Part shown: one piece after another, positions 52,722 to 61,970 of the stretch
Numbering within the stretch: the first letter of the stretch is position 1
Layout of the letters: each line of letters begins with the position of its first letter
Source: Lysobacter antibioticus
GTDB lineage: Bacteria; Pseudomonadota; Gammaproteobacteria; Xanthomonadales; Xanthomonadaceae
Length of the DNA stretch: 64,000 nt
NCBI RefSeq assembly: GCF_001442535.1
Contig: NZ_CP013141.1
Span: 220,135-284,134 of the forward strand
Direction: 5' to 3'
Made by a program: the position numbers and the translations under genes
Notes under the pieces: generated by a model
What the model was told of the DNA's origin: nothing
Databases searched by the model: none
Seen by the model: the letters and a program-made list of their open reading frames with translations, nothing else

Positions 52722-55700
52722 TCAGTGGAAGTCGCGCGAATGCGTGCTCAGGCTGCCGAGCAGGGCGGTCAGGTCTTCCATGCGCGAGACGATCAGGTTC
52801 TGCACGCCGTCGACGCGTTCCAGGCGCGCGTCGATCGCCATCAGCCGCGCTTCGACCAGGACCCGGCGCTGGCGCTGGGCGAGATCGCGCCAGACGATCG
52901 CATTGACCGTGCCGTCCTCGTCTTCGAGGCTGAGGAAGGTCACCCCGCCGGAGGTTTCCGGATGCTGGCGCACGGTCACCAGACCGGCGAAACGTATCAG
53001 GGTGCCGGACTCGGTCTTGGCCAGTTGCGAGGAACGCCGGCAGCGCCGCGCGTGCAGGGCGCTGCGCAGCAGCGACAAGGGATGGCGGCCGAGGGTGGTG
53101 CCGAGCAGGGCGTAATCGGCCTGCACGTCCTCACCGGCGGTCGGCAGCGGCAGCGACACCGGCGCTTCGTCGCGGGCCACGCCGGCGAACAGCGGCAACT
53201 GGGTGTCGACGCCGGCGACCGCCCAACGCGCGCGATGGCGATGGCCGGCGAGCGCGCGCAGCGCCCCCGAATCGGCGAGCAGGGCGCGCACGCGGGTGTC
53301 GATGGCGGCGCGCGTGCACAGGTCTTCGACGTCGCGCCACGGCGCCCGCACGCGCGCGTCGGCGATGCGCTCGGCCGAGGCCTCGTCGAAACCGTTGATC
53401 AGGCGCAACCCCATGCGGATCGCATGCGGATGCTTGCCGACCCGGCCGTGCACCGGTTCCAGGGTGCAGTCCCATTCGCTGTAGCGCACGTCGACCGGTA
53501 GCACTGCGACGCCGTGGCGGCGCGCGTCGTGGAGGATTTGCCCGGGCGTGTAGAAGCCCATCGGCATCGAGTTGATGACCCCGCAGGCGAACGCGGCCGG
53601 GTGGTGATGCTTGAGCCAGCAGCTGACGTAGGTGATCAGGGCGAAGCTGGCGGCATGCGACTCGGGAAAGCCGTAGCTGCCGAAACCCTTGATCTGCTCG
53701 AAGATGCGGTGGGCGAAGTCTTCCGTATAGCCCCGTTCGAGCATGCCCTCGCGCAATTTGTCGCGATGCGGTTCGAGCCCGCCGTGACGTTTCCAGGCCG
53801 CCATCGAGCGGCGCAGCTCATCGGCCTCGCCGGGCTCGTAGCCGGCGGCGACGATGGCGATCTGCATGACCTGTTCCTGGAACAGGGGCACGCCGAGGGT
53901 GCGCACCAGCACCGTGCGCAGCGCTTCCGAGGGGTATTCGACCAACTCGGGATTCTTGCGCCGCAGCAGGTAGGGGTTGACCATGTCGCCCTGGATCGGC
54001 CCGGGCCGCACGATCGCGATCTCGATCACCAAGTCGTAGAAAGTGCGTGGGCGCAGCCGCGGCAGCATCGACATCTGCGCGCGCGATTCGATCTGGAACA
54101 CGCCGATGGTGTCGGCCTCGCAGATCATGTCGTAGACGGCCTCGTCCTCGCCGCGGGCGAGGATGCCGGCCATGTCGAGCTGGCCGTGGCCCTGGCGCTC
54201 GAGCGAGGCCAGGGTCTTGCGCACCGCGGTCAGCATGCCGAGCGCCAGGCAGTCGACCTTGAGGATGCCCAGGGCGTCGAGATCGTCCTTGTCCCATTGC
54301 ACCACGGTGCGGTCGTCCATGGCCGCGTTCTCGACCGGCACCAGGGTGTGCAGCGGCCGCTCGGAGATCACGAAGCCGCCCGGGTGCTGCGACAGATGGC
54401 GCGGGAAGCCCTGTTGCACCAGATGCGCGGACAGCGCGACCACGCGTTGCAGCAGGGGCGAATCCGGGTCGAAGCCGCGTTCGCGCAGGTGCTCGGGCAA
54501 GGGCACGTCCTCGCTCCAGCGGTCGAGCGTGCGCGCGAGTTCGCCGATCTGGTCCTGCGGCATGCCCAGGGCGGCGGCGACGTTGCGCACCGCGCTGCGG
54601 CCGCGGTAGCTGATCGCCACCGCGGTCAGCGCCGCGCGTTCTCGGCCGTAGCGGTTGAACACGTATTGCAGCACTTCCTCGCGCCGTTCGTGCTCGAAGT
54701 CGACGTCGATGTCCGGCGGTTCGTTGCGCTCGATCGACATGAAACGTTCGAACAGCATGCCCATGCGGACCGGGTCGATCTCGGTGATGCCCAGCGCGTA
54801 ACAGACCACCGAATTCGCCGCCGAGCCGCGGCCCTGGCAGAGAATGTCTTGCGAACGGGCGAAATCGACGATGTCGTGGACGGTGAGGAAATACGACTCG
54901 TAGTCGAGGTGGGCGATGACGCGCAGCTCGTGGTCGATCTGCTTTTGCGCATCCGCCGGCACGCCGTGCGGCCAACGCGCGGCGGCGCCTTTGGCGACCA
55001 GCCGCGGCAGCCAGGTCTTCGGGGTTTCGCCGGCCGGGATCAACTCGTGCGGGTACTGGTATTCGAGGTCGCGCTTGAGGTCGAAACGGCACATCGCCGC
55101 GATCCTCACGCTTTCTTCGAGCATCGCGCGCGGATAGATCGCCGCGAGCGCCTTGCGGATGCGCAGGTGGCGCTCGCCGTTCGGGAACAGGCGGTGGCCG
55201 GCCTCGGCGACGGTGGTGCGGTGGCGGATCGCGGTCAACACGTCCTGCAAGGGCCGGCGCGCGCGTTCGTGCATGTGCACGTCGCCGGCGGCGACGGTCG
55301 CCAGGCCATGGCGCGCCGCCAGCGCCTGCAGCTCGACCAGGCGAGCGTCGTCGTCGGGGCCGCGATGCAGTTCCACCGCCAGCCACAGGCGCGCGCCGAA
55401 ACGCTCGCGTAGCCAGGCCGCGTGGGCGTCGTCGCGGTCGTCGCCGTCGGGCAGCCACAGCGCCAGCAGGCCTTCGCAGCGGCCGTCGAAATCCTCGGGC
55501 AGCGAGCGGTATTCGCCTTTCTTCGCGCGTCGCCGCGCGGTAGTGATCAATCCGCACAGCGAGGCGTAACCGGCCGGTTCGGCGACCAGCAGCACGATTC
55601 TGGGCCCGCCGTCGATGCGGATCTCGCTGCCGACGATCAGCGCCAGGCCGGTCTGTTTGGCCGCCTGCCAGGCACGCACGATGCCGGCCAGGGTGCACTC

Positions 55701-55847
55701 GTCGGTGATCGCCAGGGCGCGATAGCCCAGCGCTTGCGCGCGCTCGAACAATTCGCTGGCGATCGAGGCGCCGCGCTGGAAACTGAAAGCCGACAGGCAA
55801 TGCAGTTCGGCGTAGTCGGGCAGGGCGCGGTCGGGCGGGGCGCTCAT
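52722..55847 (-). CDS. dnaE2: error-prone DNA polymerase DnaE2
   Basis: 1041 residues, C-family polymerase of the SOS mutasome. The PHP domain is at the N terminus ([17 protein letters not shown], about 12-28). The palm has PDIDVDFE at 378-385 with catalytic Asp379 and Asp381, and the third acid in [11 protein letters not shown] clamp-binding motif QLPLF lies near residue 883, and an OB domain is C-terminal ([19 protein letters not shown]). The length and the loss of the DnaE1 C-terminal extension mark DnaE2. The start codon overlaps the imuB stop in ATGA form. With ImuA and ImuB it makes DNA-damage-induced translesion synthesis (family knowledge). Confidence 0.96.
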   Translation of the reverse strand: MSAPPDRALPDYAELHCLSAFSFQRGASIASELFERAQALGYRALAITDECTLAGIVRAWQAAKQTGLALIVGSEIRIDGGPRIVLLVAEPAGYASLCGLITTARRRAKKGEYRSLPEDFDGRCEGLLALWLPDGDDRDDAHAAWLRERFGARLWLAVELHRGPDDDARLVELQALAARHGLATVAAGDVHMHERARRPLQDVLTAIRHRTTVAEAGHRLFPNGERHLRIRKALAAIYPRAMLEESVRIAAMCRFDLKRDLEYQYPHELIPAGETPKTWLPRLVAKGAAARWPHGVPADAQKQIDHELRVIAHLDYESYFLTVHDIVDFARSQDILCQGRGSAANSVVCYALGITEIDPVRMGMLFERFMSIERNEPPDIDVDFEHERREEVLQYVFNRYGRERAALTAVAISYRGRSAVRNVAAALGMPQDQIGELARTLDRWSEDVPLPEHLRERGFDPDSPLLQRVVALSAHLVQQGFPRHLSQHPGGFVISERPLHTLVPVENAAMDDRTVVQWDKDDLDALGILKVDCLALGMLTAVRKTLASLERQGHGQLDMAGILARGEDEAVYDMICEADTIGVFQIESRAQMSMLPRLRPRTFYDLVIEIAIVRPGPIQGDMVNPYLLRRKNPELVEYPSEALRTVLVRTLGVPLFQEQVMQIAIVAAGYEPGEADELRRSMAAWKRHGGLEPHRDKLREGMLERGYTEDFAHRIFEQIKGFGSYGFPESHAASFALITYVSCWLKHHHPAAFACGVINSMPMGFYTPGQILHDARRHGVAVLPVDVRYSEWDCTLEPVHGRVGKHPHAIRMGLRLINGFDEASAERIADARVRAPWRDVEDLCTRAAIDTRVRALLADSGALRALAGHRHRARWAVAGVDTQLPLFAGVARDEAPVSLPLPTAGEDVQADYALLGTTLGRHPLSLLRSALHARRCRRSSQLAKTESGTLIRFAGLVTVRQHPETSGGVTFLSLEDEDGTVNAIVWRDLAQRQRRVLVEARLMAIDARLERVDGVQNLIVSRMEDLTALLGSLSTHSRDFH

Positions 55848-57283
55848 GCGAACCAGCCGTGCAGGATCAGCGGGCCGTCGCTGCCGGCGCTGCGGTAGAC
55901 CCAGGCGCGCTGGCCTTTGACGGTTTCGACCAGGTAATAGTCGCGGCGCACGTCGCCTTCGTCCCACCAGCCCGATTCGATGCGCTCCGGGCCGGCCAGG
56001 ACCCGGGCGACCTTGTCGTGCAGCGGCTCGGGTTCGCGCAGCAGCCAACCCGGGCGCAGCACTTTGCGTGCGTGCTTGTCGGCGCGCGCGGCGACATCGC
56101 CGGGCAGGCTGCGCCAGGCGCGCTCGGGACGATGGTCGGCTTGCGGCGCGAGACCCTGCACGCCATCGTCGCCGAGCCGCGCGCGCAGGCGTTCGCGCAA
56201 CTGCGTCCACGGCAGCGCCTGTTGCGGGCGGGTGTCGAACAGGTCGCGGCGCGCCGGCACGAACGGCGGCAAGGCCTCGGCAAGCAGGCGCAAGCCGACC
56301 ACCGCGGCCGGCAGCTGCGCCTGCTGCAGGCGGCCGCGCGCGAGTTCGAACAGCATCGTCGCATCGCGTTCCGGCGCGAGCAGCCCGACGACGACCTCGG
56401 TCGGCGGATGATTCAGGTGGTGGGCGTGGCGCTCGTGTTCGAGGATCAGCTTGAAGCGTTCGACGCCGCCGTCGCGGCCGGACAGATAGGCCGATAAGTC
56501 GGCGGTGAGCCGGCGCAGGGGAAACAACAACGCCAGGCTGGATTCGACTTCGTGGCCGAGCTCGATGCGCGCGTCGAAGGCGTCCGGCGGTTGGAAATAG
56601 ACCAACGGCGGCGTCGCCGCGCCGCGCAATGCGTCGAGCCGGGTCAGCACGTCCTGGCCGAAGCGCCGCGCCAGCGGCGCGCGCGGCAGGGCGAAGACCG
56701 CGCCGAGTTTGCGCAGGCCCATGCGCTGCAGGGCTTCGACGGTGTCGGCGTCGAAACCGCTGCGTTCGATCGGCAACTTCGCCAGCATCGCTTCGAGCCG
56801 GTCGTCGTCGCAGCACAGCCCGTCTTCGATGTTGGTCAGCACGCGCGCGGCATGCGGGTTCGGGGCGGCGGCGATGCGATGGCGGAAACCCAGTTCGTGC
56901 AATTCCTGCGCGAGCCGTTCGCGCAACTGCGGCCACGGCCCGAACAAACGCCGGCTGCGCCCGACCTCAAGCACGATCGCATGCGGAAAAACGGTGCTGA
57001 CCTGCGAGCTGTAGCGATAGGCCCAGGCGGCGAGCAATTGGCGCGCGTGTTCGGCGGCTTGCGGATCGTGGTCGACGGTCTGGAACCCGTCGGCGATCGC
57101 CTGCGCGGCGATCAGCGACATGCCGGGTTTCAGGCCGAGTGCGCGTGCGCCGGCGTTGACCGCATACAAACGCCGTCGCGCTTGCGGGCCGTCGACCAGG
57201 GCCAGCGCGCGTTCCGGTTCTGCATGTCCGCGCAGGACCACGTCGAGCGCCAGTTGCGGCAACAGCAGGCAGGCCCAGCGCAT
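55844..57283 (-). CDS. imuB: ImuB, Y-family polymerase-like mutasome protein
   Basis: 479 residues, a Y-family polymerase homologue thought to lack catalytic activity and to act as the hub that links DnaE2 and ImuA to the sliding clamp. Seen are [16 protein letters not shown] at the N terminus, [48 protein letters not shown] and the later [13 protein letters not shown] region. The acidic residues that chelate metal in active DinB/UmuC are not seen in the usual places. It overlaps dnaE2 by four bases and lies 10 bases behind imuA. Confidence 0.93.
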   Translation of the reverse strand: MRWACLLLPQLALDVVLRGHAEPERALALVDGPQARRRLYAVNAGARALGLKPGMSLIAAQAIADGFQTVDHDPQAAEHARQLLAAWAYRYSSQVSTVFPHAIVLEVGRSRRLFGPWPQLRERLAQELHELGFRHRIAAAPNPHAARVLTNIEDGLCCDDDRLEAMLAKLPIERSGFDADTVEALQRMGLRKLGAVFALPRAPLARRFGQDVLTRLDALRGAATPPLVYFQPPDAFDARIELGHEVESSLALLFPLRRLTADLSAYLSGRDGGVERFKLILEHERHAHHLNHPPTEVVVGLLAPERDATMLFELARGRLQQAQLPAAVVGLRLLAEALPPFVPARRDLFDTRPQQALPWTQLRERLRARLGDDGVQGLAPQADHRPERAWRSLPGDVAARADKHARKVLRPGWLLREPEPLHDKVARVLAGPERIESGWWDEGDVRRDYYLVETVKGQRAWVYRSAGSDGPLILHGWFA

Positions 57284-57293
57284 GTCCGTCGGC

Positions 57294-58124
57294 TCAACGC
57301 GGGCGCAGGGGCAGGACCTGCGCGGGACGCGCCGGCGACGGGTCGGGACGCGCGGGATCGACACGCGCGCCTGGGCTCGGCTGCGCGGCGAGGCGGATCG
57401 GTGGCGGCACGGCGGGTTCGCTGTGGCCCGGTTCGCTTTCGCTACGGATCGTTTCGATGCGCGTCGACGCCGCCGCATCGGCGATGCCGCTGCGCGCGCC
57501 ATGGGCGAAGGCGATCGGCCGGGCCGGCGCATTGCCGCCGCGGCACTTGAGCACGCGCAGCTGCCGCGGCGCGGTGTCGATGGCGATGCGCAGCGCCGCC
57601 GGCGAAGGGTTTAACGCCGCGCGGCTGTCGCGCAGGGCGAAGCCCAGGCATTGCCCGGTCTCGGCCGCGACCTGCAGCCGGCGCAATGCGCGGTCGTCGG
57701 CGCGCTGCGGCCAGCACAGCACTGCGGCGCAAGCGCCTGAGCGCAGGCATTGCTCGGCCGCCCACAAGGCATCGCGATGCTGGGCGCGCACCCATTGCAA
57801 GCGCGCCGGCGCCACCCCGGCATCGCGCCAGGCCGGTGCATACGGCACGAACGGCGGGTCGATCAGGACGATCATGCGGCCGCCGTGCAGAGCGTCGTCC
57901 TGCGACAGCCGCGCCAACGCCGGCCACAGCAGTTCCAGTTCGCCGACGCCGTTGGCCGGCAACAGCAATTCGCTCAAGGCCGCCTCGGGCCAGCCGCCGG
58001 TCGGCAGGGCGGCGTCGAGCGCGGCGTGACCGGTGGATTGCGAGGAAGGCGCCAGGTTCGCCGACTGCCCGCGCCAGACCTGGCGGGTGTCGATCAAGCG
58101 ATCCAACGCGACGATGTTGCTCAT
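57294..58124 (-). CDS. imuA: ImuA (SulA/RecA-like mutasome protein)
   Basis: 276 residues, RecA/SulA-like fold. Family features are LDAALPTGGWPEAALSELLL, GELELLWPALARLSQ, RMIVLIDPPFVPYAPAW and WVRAQHRDALWAAEQCLRSG near residue 110. No intact Walker A box is visible, as usual in ImuA. The C-terminal 60 residues are Pro/Arg-rich and variable. It binds RecA and ImuB in other bacteria, supporting translesion synthesis. It starts 8 bases after the lexA stop, within one SOS operon. Confidence 0.92.
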   Translation of the reverse strand: MSNIVALDRLIDTRQVWRGQSANLAPSSQSTGHAALDAALPTGGWPEAALSELLLPANGVGELELLWPALARLSQDDALHGGRMIVLIDPPFVPYAPAWRDAGVAPARLQWVRAQHRDALWAAEQCLRSGACAAVLCWPQRADDRALRRLQVAAETGQCLGFALRDSRAALNPSPAALRIAIDTAPRQLRVLKCRGGNAPARPIAFAHGARSGIADAAASTRIETIRSESEPGHSEPAVPPPIRLAAQPSPGARVDPARPDPSPARPAQVLPLRPR

Positions 58125-58132
58125 GGCCGCGC

Positions 58133-58831
58133 TCAGGCCCGGCGTACCAGGCCGCAGTAAATGCCTTCGATGGCGAAGTCGGCGTCGGCGGCGATCACGA
58201 TAGGCGCGTAGTCGGGATTGCGCGGCAGCAACTCGATGCCGTCGGCGGTGATCTTCAGGCGCTTGATGGTGATTTCCTCGCCGATGCGCGCGACCACGGT
58301 CTGGCCGTTGGCGGCGTCGCGGGTGCGGTGCACGGCGACCAGGTCGCCGTCGAGGATGCCGTCTTCGCGCATCGAATCGCCCTTGACCCGCAGCAGGTAG
58401 TCCGGGCGCGGCGAGAACAGCAGGCGGTCGATCAGGACGTGGCTCTCGGCCTCGGCGGCGGCGCCGATCGGCGCGCCGGCGGCGACCCGGCCGAGGATCG
58501 GCAGGGGCAGGCGCGAATCGTCGCTGGCGGCGACAACGGCGCGGTCGGTGTGGTCGTAGCTGCCGGTGTCGAAGTCGCCCGTATCGAAGCCGCTCGTATC
58601 GAAGCCGCCGTCCAGGCCGCCCTGGTGGACCAGGCGGATGCCGCGGGCGCGGCCGGGCAGCAGCTCGATCAGCCCTTCGGCCTGTAAGGCCTGCAGGTGG
58701 TAGCCGGCCGAACGGTTCTGGCGGAAGCCGAAATGCGCGGCGATCTCCTGCTGCGACGGCGGCAGGCCGTCGGCGGCGATGCGTTCGCGCAGGTAGGCGA
58801 GGAGGGCGCGGCGGGTATCGGTCAGGCTCAT
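58133..58831 (-). CDS. lexA: LexA-type SOS repressor heading the mutasome operon
   Basis: 232 residues. A winged helix-turn-helix at the N terminus (about 1-70: LPPSQQEIAAHFGFRQNRSAG, the DNA-recognition segment) is followed by the S24 self-cleavage domain: cleavage bond Ala118-Gly119 in RVAAGAP, Ser153 in GDSMRED and Lys190 in EEITIKRL. Xanthomonads often carry two LexA proteins; this one, in the lexA-imuA-imuB-dnaE2 order, is of the LexA2 kind. Unusual is a four-copy pentapeptide repeat (GFDTS, GFDTG, DFDTG, SYDHT) in the hinge, residues 76-95. A palindromic box touches the start codon, suggesting autorepression. Confidence 0.95.
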   Translation of the reverse strand: MSLTDTRRALLAYLRERIAADGLPPSQQEIAAHFGFRQNRSAGYHLQALQAEGLIELLPGRARGIRLVHQGGLDGGFDTSGFDTGDFDTGSYDHTDRAVVAASDDSRLPLPILGRVAAGAPIGAAAEAESHVLIDRLLFSPRPDYLLRVKGDSMREDGILDGDLVAVHRTRDAANGQTVVARIGEEITIKRLKITADGIELLPRNPDYAPIVIAADADFAIEGIYCGLVRRA

Positions 58832-58832
58832 G

Positions 58833-58846
58833 TACTAATCTTAGTA
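58833..58846. promoter_or_regulatory. LexA-type operator adjoining the lexA start
   Basis: TACTAA and TTAGTA flank a central TC: a 14-bp palindrome that ends one base upstream of the lexA ATG. Xanthomonas LexA boxes are of the TTAG...CTAA type. A -10-like TAAGAT lies inside it on the coding strand, so the transcript may begin at or near the start codon. Confidence 0.75.
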
Positions 58847-58981
58847 ACAAATGGGCAAGCCGGTAAGACTTGATCGAGGCAGCCGACGGATGGTCCGGCT
58901 CGCAGCGCGAGCCTGCGTCGGGCCGGTCGCGCAGGCTGAGATCGCGGCTTCGTGCTCGGGATTCCGGGGGACGGGAATTCG

Positions 58982-59113
58982 GGGTAGGAGCGGCGCAAGC
59001 CGCGACCCCGGCCGGGAGGTCGTCGCTGGCCGCAAGCTGTGCGGCTTCGAAATGATCTGAAGGGCCTGCGTATTCGAGGCTTCGGGCGGTCGCGGCTTGC
59101 GCCGCTCCTACCC
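58982..59113. repeat. inverted pair of 26-bp GGGTAGGAGCGGCGC repeats
   Basis: A 26-bp unit (58982-59007, starting GGGTAGGAGCGGCGCAAGCC) recurs as its exact reverse complement at 59088-59113, 80 bases away. Each unit also contains an internal palindrome (GCGGCGCAAGCCGC type). The whole resembles a REP/BIME-style element. It fills much of the 380-base lexA / GbsR-type gene gap, where no gene is seen. Confidence 0.85.
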
Positions 59114-59182
59114 TTTGAAGCCTTGATCCGAACCGGCGGCGCGCCGACGAACGGAGATTGACTCCGGTCGGTTCATTCTTTA

Positions 59183-59202
59183 ATTTCTGTCTAAACAGAA
59201 AT
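59183..59202. promoter_or_regulatory. operator candidate upstream of the GbsR/MarR-type gene
   Basis: ATTTCTGTCTAAACAGAAAT: 8-bp perfect arms with a CTAA centre, 12 bases before the ATG of the regulator. It is probably an autoregulatory site. Confidence 0.75.
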
Positions 59203-59214
59203 AAGAGAAGGCCC

Positions 59215-59892
59215 ATGCAGCTCAGCCCGCTCCAAGAGAAATTCATCCTCCACTGGGGCGAGATGGGCAGCCGTTGGGGCGTCAACCGCACGGTCGCCCA
59301 GATCCACGCGCTGCTGTTCCTGTCCGAGCGCGCGATCACCGCCGACGAGATCTGCGAGACCCTCAGCCTGGCGCGTTCCAACGTCAGCACCAGCCTCAAG
59401 GAGCTGCAGGGCTGGAACCTGGCCCGGGTCACCCACGTGCTCGGCGACCGCCGCGACCACTTCGAGACCTACAAGGACGTCTGGGACATCTTCCGCGCCG
59501 TGGTCCAGGAGCGCCGCCGGCGCGAGATCGAGCCGACCCTGAGCATGCTGCGCAGCTCGGTGCTCGACAGCGCCAGCCACCCGGCCGATCCGCGCGACCA
59601 GCGCACCCTGGAGCGCATGCGCGAGGTGCTGGACTTCATGGAGACCGGCACGAGCTGGATCGACGAGATGAACCGGCTCGACCCCAAGACCCTGATCAAG
59701 CTGCTCAAGATGGGCGCGCGCATCCAGCAGTACGTGCGCGGCCCGGTCAAGCCGCTGCCGCCTGCGCAGGCGCCGCCGGTCGAGCCTTATGCCGGGGCGG
59801 TTGCCGATCTCGAAGCAGACCCCGAAGCAGGCCAGCCCGACGCGCGCCAGCCCGAAGCCGGCCGCGCACGCGCCGGGGACGACCCGTCCTGA
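59215..59892 (+). CDS. GbsR/MarR-type transcription regulator
   Basis: 225 residues. The N-terminal winged helix-turn-helix (about 1-90) has FILHWGEMGSRWGVNRTVAQ, ICETLSLARSNVSTSLKELQ (recognition helix) and LGDRRDHFETYKDVWDIFRAV, the typical wording of GbsR-like MarR-family regulators. A helical dimerisation part follows (to about 175), and the last 45 residues are low-complexity Pro/Ala/Glu. ATG at 59215 has AGAGAAGG upstream. Palindromes at 59183-59202 and 59911-59930 are its likely binding sites, putting the three following genes under its control (inference). The effector is unknown. Confidence 0.85.
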   Translation: MQLSPLQEKFILHWGEMGSRWGVNRTVAQIHALLFLSERAITADEICETLSLARSNVSTSLKELQGWNLARVTHVLGDRRDHFETYKDVWDIFRAVVQERRRREIEPTLSMLRSSVLDSASHPADPRDQRTLERMREVLDFMETGTSWIDEMNRLDPKTLIKLLKMGARIQQYVRGPVKPLPPAQAPPVEPYAGAVADLEADPEAGQPDARQPEAGRARAGDDPS

Positions 59893-59910
59893 GCGTTTTT
59901 TTGCCCGGCA

Positions 59911-59930
59911 ATTTCTCTAATTACCGAAAT
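59911..59930. promoter_or_regulatory. second operator candidate before the DCC gene
   Basis: ATTTCTCTAATTACCGAAAT, the same length and ends as the site at 59183-59202 (ATTTCT...GAAAT), 17 bases before the next ATG. It points to direct control of the downstream genes by the same regulator. Confidence 0.55.
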
Positions 59931-59947
59931 AACTGTAGGAGCAGGCC

Positions 59948-60385
59948 ATGAGCAAGCACGATCCCGCCCCGCACGCCGTCATCGCCCTGTACGACCACGC
60001 TTGTCCGCTGTGCCGCACCGAGATGCACCGATTGAAGGCCCACGACCGTCGCGGCCGCCTGCAACTGATCGACATCGCCGCGCCGGACTTCGATGCCGCG
60101 CAGTGGGGCTTCGAGTTGGAGGCGCTGCGCAATGCCCTGCATGTGCGCCTGCCGAACGGCGAATGGCGGATCGGCGTGCCCGGCATCGCCGAGACCTATC
60201 GCGCGGTCGGCCTGGGCTGGCTGACCTGGCCGTTGCGCGTGCCGGGAGCGGGGCGCATGGCCGCGCGCGCCTACCGCTGGATCGCGCCGAACCGGCACCG
60301 CGTGTCGCGCTGGCTCGGCTATCGCGAGGCCGGGCACGAGCCCGCGCCGCGCTGCGACAACGAGCATTGCCCGACCCACTTCTGA
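59948..60385 (+). CDS. DCC-family (DUF393) thiol-disulfide protein
   Basis: 145 residues. The family hallmark DxxCPxC is present as DHACPLC (Cys19, Cys22), in VIALYDHACPLCRTEM. The rest follows the DCC pattern: RLKAHDRRGRLQLIDIAAPDF, then VPGIAETYRAVGLGWLTWPLRVPG, and a C-terminal WIAPNRHRVSRWLGYR. These proteins are annotated as thiol-disulfide oxidoreductases but are little studied. It is 55 bases after the regulator and 13 bases before the SDR39U1 gene, within one operon. Confidence 0.88.
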   Translation: MSKHDPAPHAVIALYDHACPLCRTEMHRLKAHDRRGRLQLIDIAAPDFDAAQWGFELEALRNALHVRLPNGEWRIGVPGIAETYRAVGLGWLTWPLRVPGAGRMAARAYRWIAPNRHRVSRWLGYREAGHEPAPRCDNEHCPTHF

Positions 60386-60398
60386 GCGGAGCGCGATC

Positions 60399-61970
60399 AT
60401 GGAACGTGTCTTCATCGCCTTGTTGCTGCTCCAGGTCGTACTGGGCGCGATCGACACCGTCGCCCATCACGAACTGATGGAAAAACTCGCCAACCGCCGC
60501 AGCGCCGCGCTCGAACTGAAACTGCATTCGGCGCGCGCCTTCATCTACGGCGCGTTGTTCCTGGTGTTCGCCTGGCTGCATCCGCAAGGCCTGTGGCTGG
60601 CGCTGGTGTGGGCGCTGGTGCTGGTCGAGGTCGCCATCACCCTGTGGGATTTCGTGGTCGAGGATGCGACCCGCCTGCTGCCGCCGACCGAGCGCGTGCT
60701 GCACACCGTCCTTGCCGTCAACGGCGGCGCGATGTTCGCCGTGTACGCCCTGGCGACCGCACAGGACTGGAGCGCGCCGAGCGCCTTGCTGCCGATCTCG
60801 CACGGTTGGGCGTCATGGGCGCTGACCGCCGCGGCGCTCGGCATCGGCGTCTCGGCGCTGCGCGATGGACTCGCCGCACGCGTCAATGCTGCCGAACCGG
60901 CGCCGCGCGCCTTGCTCGCCGGCCAGCCGCAGACCGGTTTCCTGATCAGCGGCGGCACCGGTTTCATCGGTACGGCGCTGGTCGAGGGCCTGGTCGCCGG
61001 CGGCCATCGCGTGACCGTGCTCAGTCGCGATCCGCGCCGCGCCGCCTTGCGCTTCGGCGGCCGCGTGCGTTGCATCGCCGATACCGCCGAATTGCGCGGC
61101 GACGAAGCCATCGACGTGGTGGTCAATCTTGCCGGCGCACCGGTGGTCGGCCCGCGTTGGACGCCAACGCGCAAGCATGCGTTGCGCGCGAGCCGCCTCG
61201 ACACCACCCATGCCTTGCGCGCCTGGTGCGAGCGTTCGCAGCACAAGCCGGCGCTGTGGCTGCAGGCCAGCGCGATCGGCCTGTACGGCGCGCATGCGCG
61301 CAGCGGGCCGGAATTGCGCGAGCCCGCGGCGCAGGCCGGCGATTTCGCCAGCGAGCTGTGTCGCGACTGGGAACGCGCCGCCGCGCCGGTCAGCGAGTGG
61401 GGCGTGCGCCTGACCACGATGCGCCTGGGCCTGGTCCTGCACCGCAGCGGCGGGGTGTTGCCGATGCTGTCGCTGTCGGCCTCGCTCGGCGCCGGCGCGG
61501 TGCTCGGCGACGGCAAGCAGTGGTTCGCCTGGGTGCATCTGGACGACGTGCTGCGCTTCGTCGAACAAGCCGTCGAGCACGTCGGCATGCGCGGCCCCTA
61601 CAACCTGGTCGCGCCGGGCGGCTGCACCCAGGCCGAGTTCACTCGCGCGTTGGCGCGCGGCCTGCATCGGCCGGCCTGGCTGCGCATGCCGGCCTGGCCG
61701 TTGCGCCAAGCGCTCGGTGAGATGTCGACGATGCTGCTCGACGGGCCGAAGGTCGAACCGCGCCGACTGCTCGATCAGCGTTATCGCTTCCTGCATCCCG
61801 ATCTCGACGGCGCACTCAGCGCCGGTCGCGAGCGCGCTTGCCGTTCTACTTATTCGGGTGAAGAACACCCAGGGGACCAACATGGAACTGTTGAATCGGG
61901 CCGGAATGAATCACTCCGTCATGAAGCAGGCTGTGATGAATCGGGCCGCATACATTCTGGCCTGCTTTAA
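60399..61970 (+). CDS. membrane-domain/SDR39U1 (TIGR01777 epimerase) fusion
   Basis: 523 residues. The N-terminal 160 residues carry four or five membrane helices (FIALLLLQVVLGAIDTVA, ALFLVFAWLHPQGLWLALVW and so on). From about 185 a Rossmann NAD(P) domain follows: ISGGTGFIGTALVEGLVAGG, DVVVNLAGAPVVG, WLQASAIGLYG and GGVLPMLSLSASLGAG, typical of SDR39U1/YfcH-type 'NAD-dependent epimerase'. The family normally ends near the RRLLDQRYRFLHPDLDGAL segment. The 40 residues after that run into the next gene (89-base overlap) and look like non-selected sequence. The fusion would anchor the enzyme to the membrane. Confidence 0.85.
   Translation: MERVFIALLLLQVVLGAIDTVAHHELMEKLANRRSAALELKLHSARAFIYGALFLVFAWLHPQGLWLALVWALVLVEVAITLWDFVVEDATRLLPPTERVLHTVLAVNGGAMFAVYALATAQDWSAPSALLPISHGWASWALTAAALGIGVSALRDGLAARVNAAEPAPRALLAGQPQTGFLISGGTGFIGTALVEGLVAGGHRVTVLSRDPRRAALRFGGRVRCIADTAELRGDEAIDVVVNLAGAPVVGPRWTPTRKHALRASRLDTTHALRAWCERSQHKPALWLQASAIGLYGAHARSGPELREPAAQAGDFASELCRDWERAAAPVSEWGVRLTTMRLGLVLHRSGGVLPMLSLSASLGAGAVLGDGKQWFAWVHLDDVLRFVEQAVEHVGMRGPYNLVAPGGCTQAEFTRALARGLHRPAWLRMPAWPLRQALGEMSTMLLDGPKVEPRRLLDQRYRFLHPDLDGALSAGRERACRSTYSGEEHPGDQHGTVESGRNESLRHEAGCDESGRIHSGLL

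Noticed and set aside
55844..57283. ImuB as an active Y-family polymerase
   Set aside because: The metal-binding acidic residues of DinB/UmuC are not seen at the usual places, and the gene sits in an imuA-imuB-dnaE2 operon.
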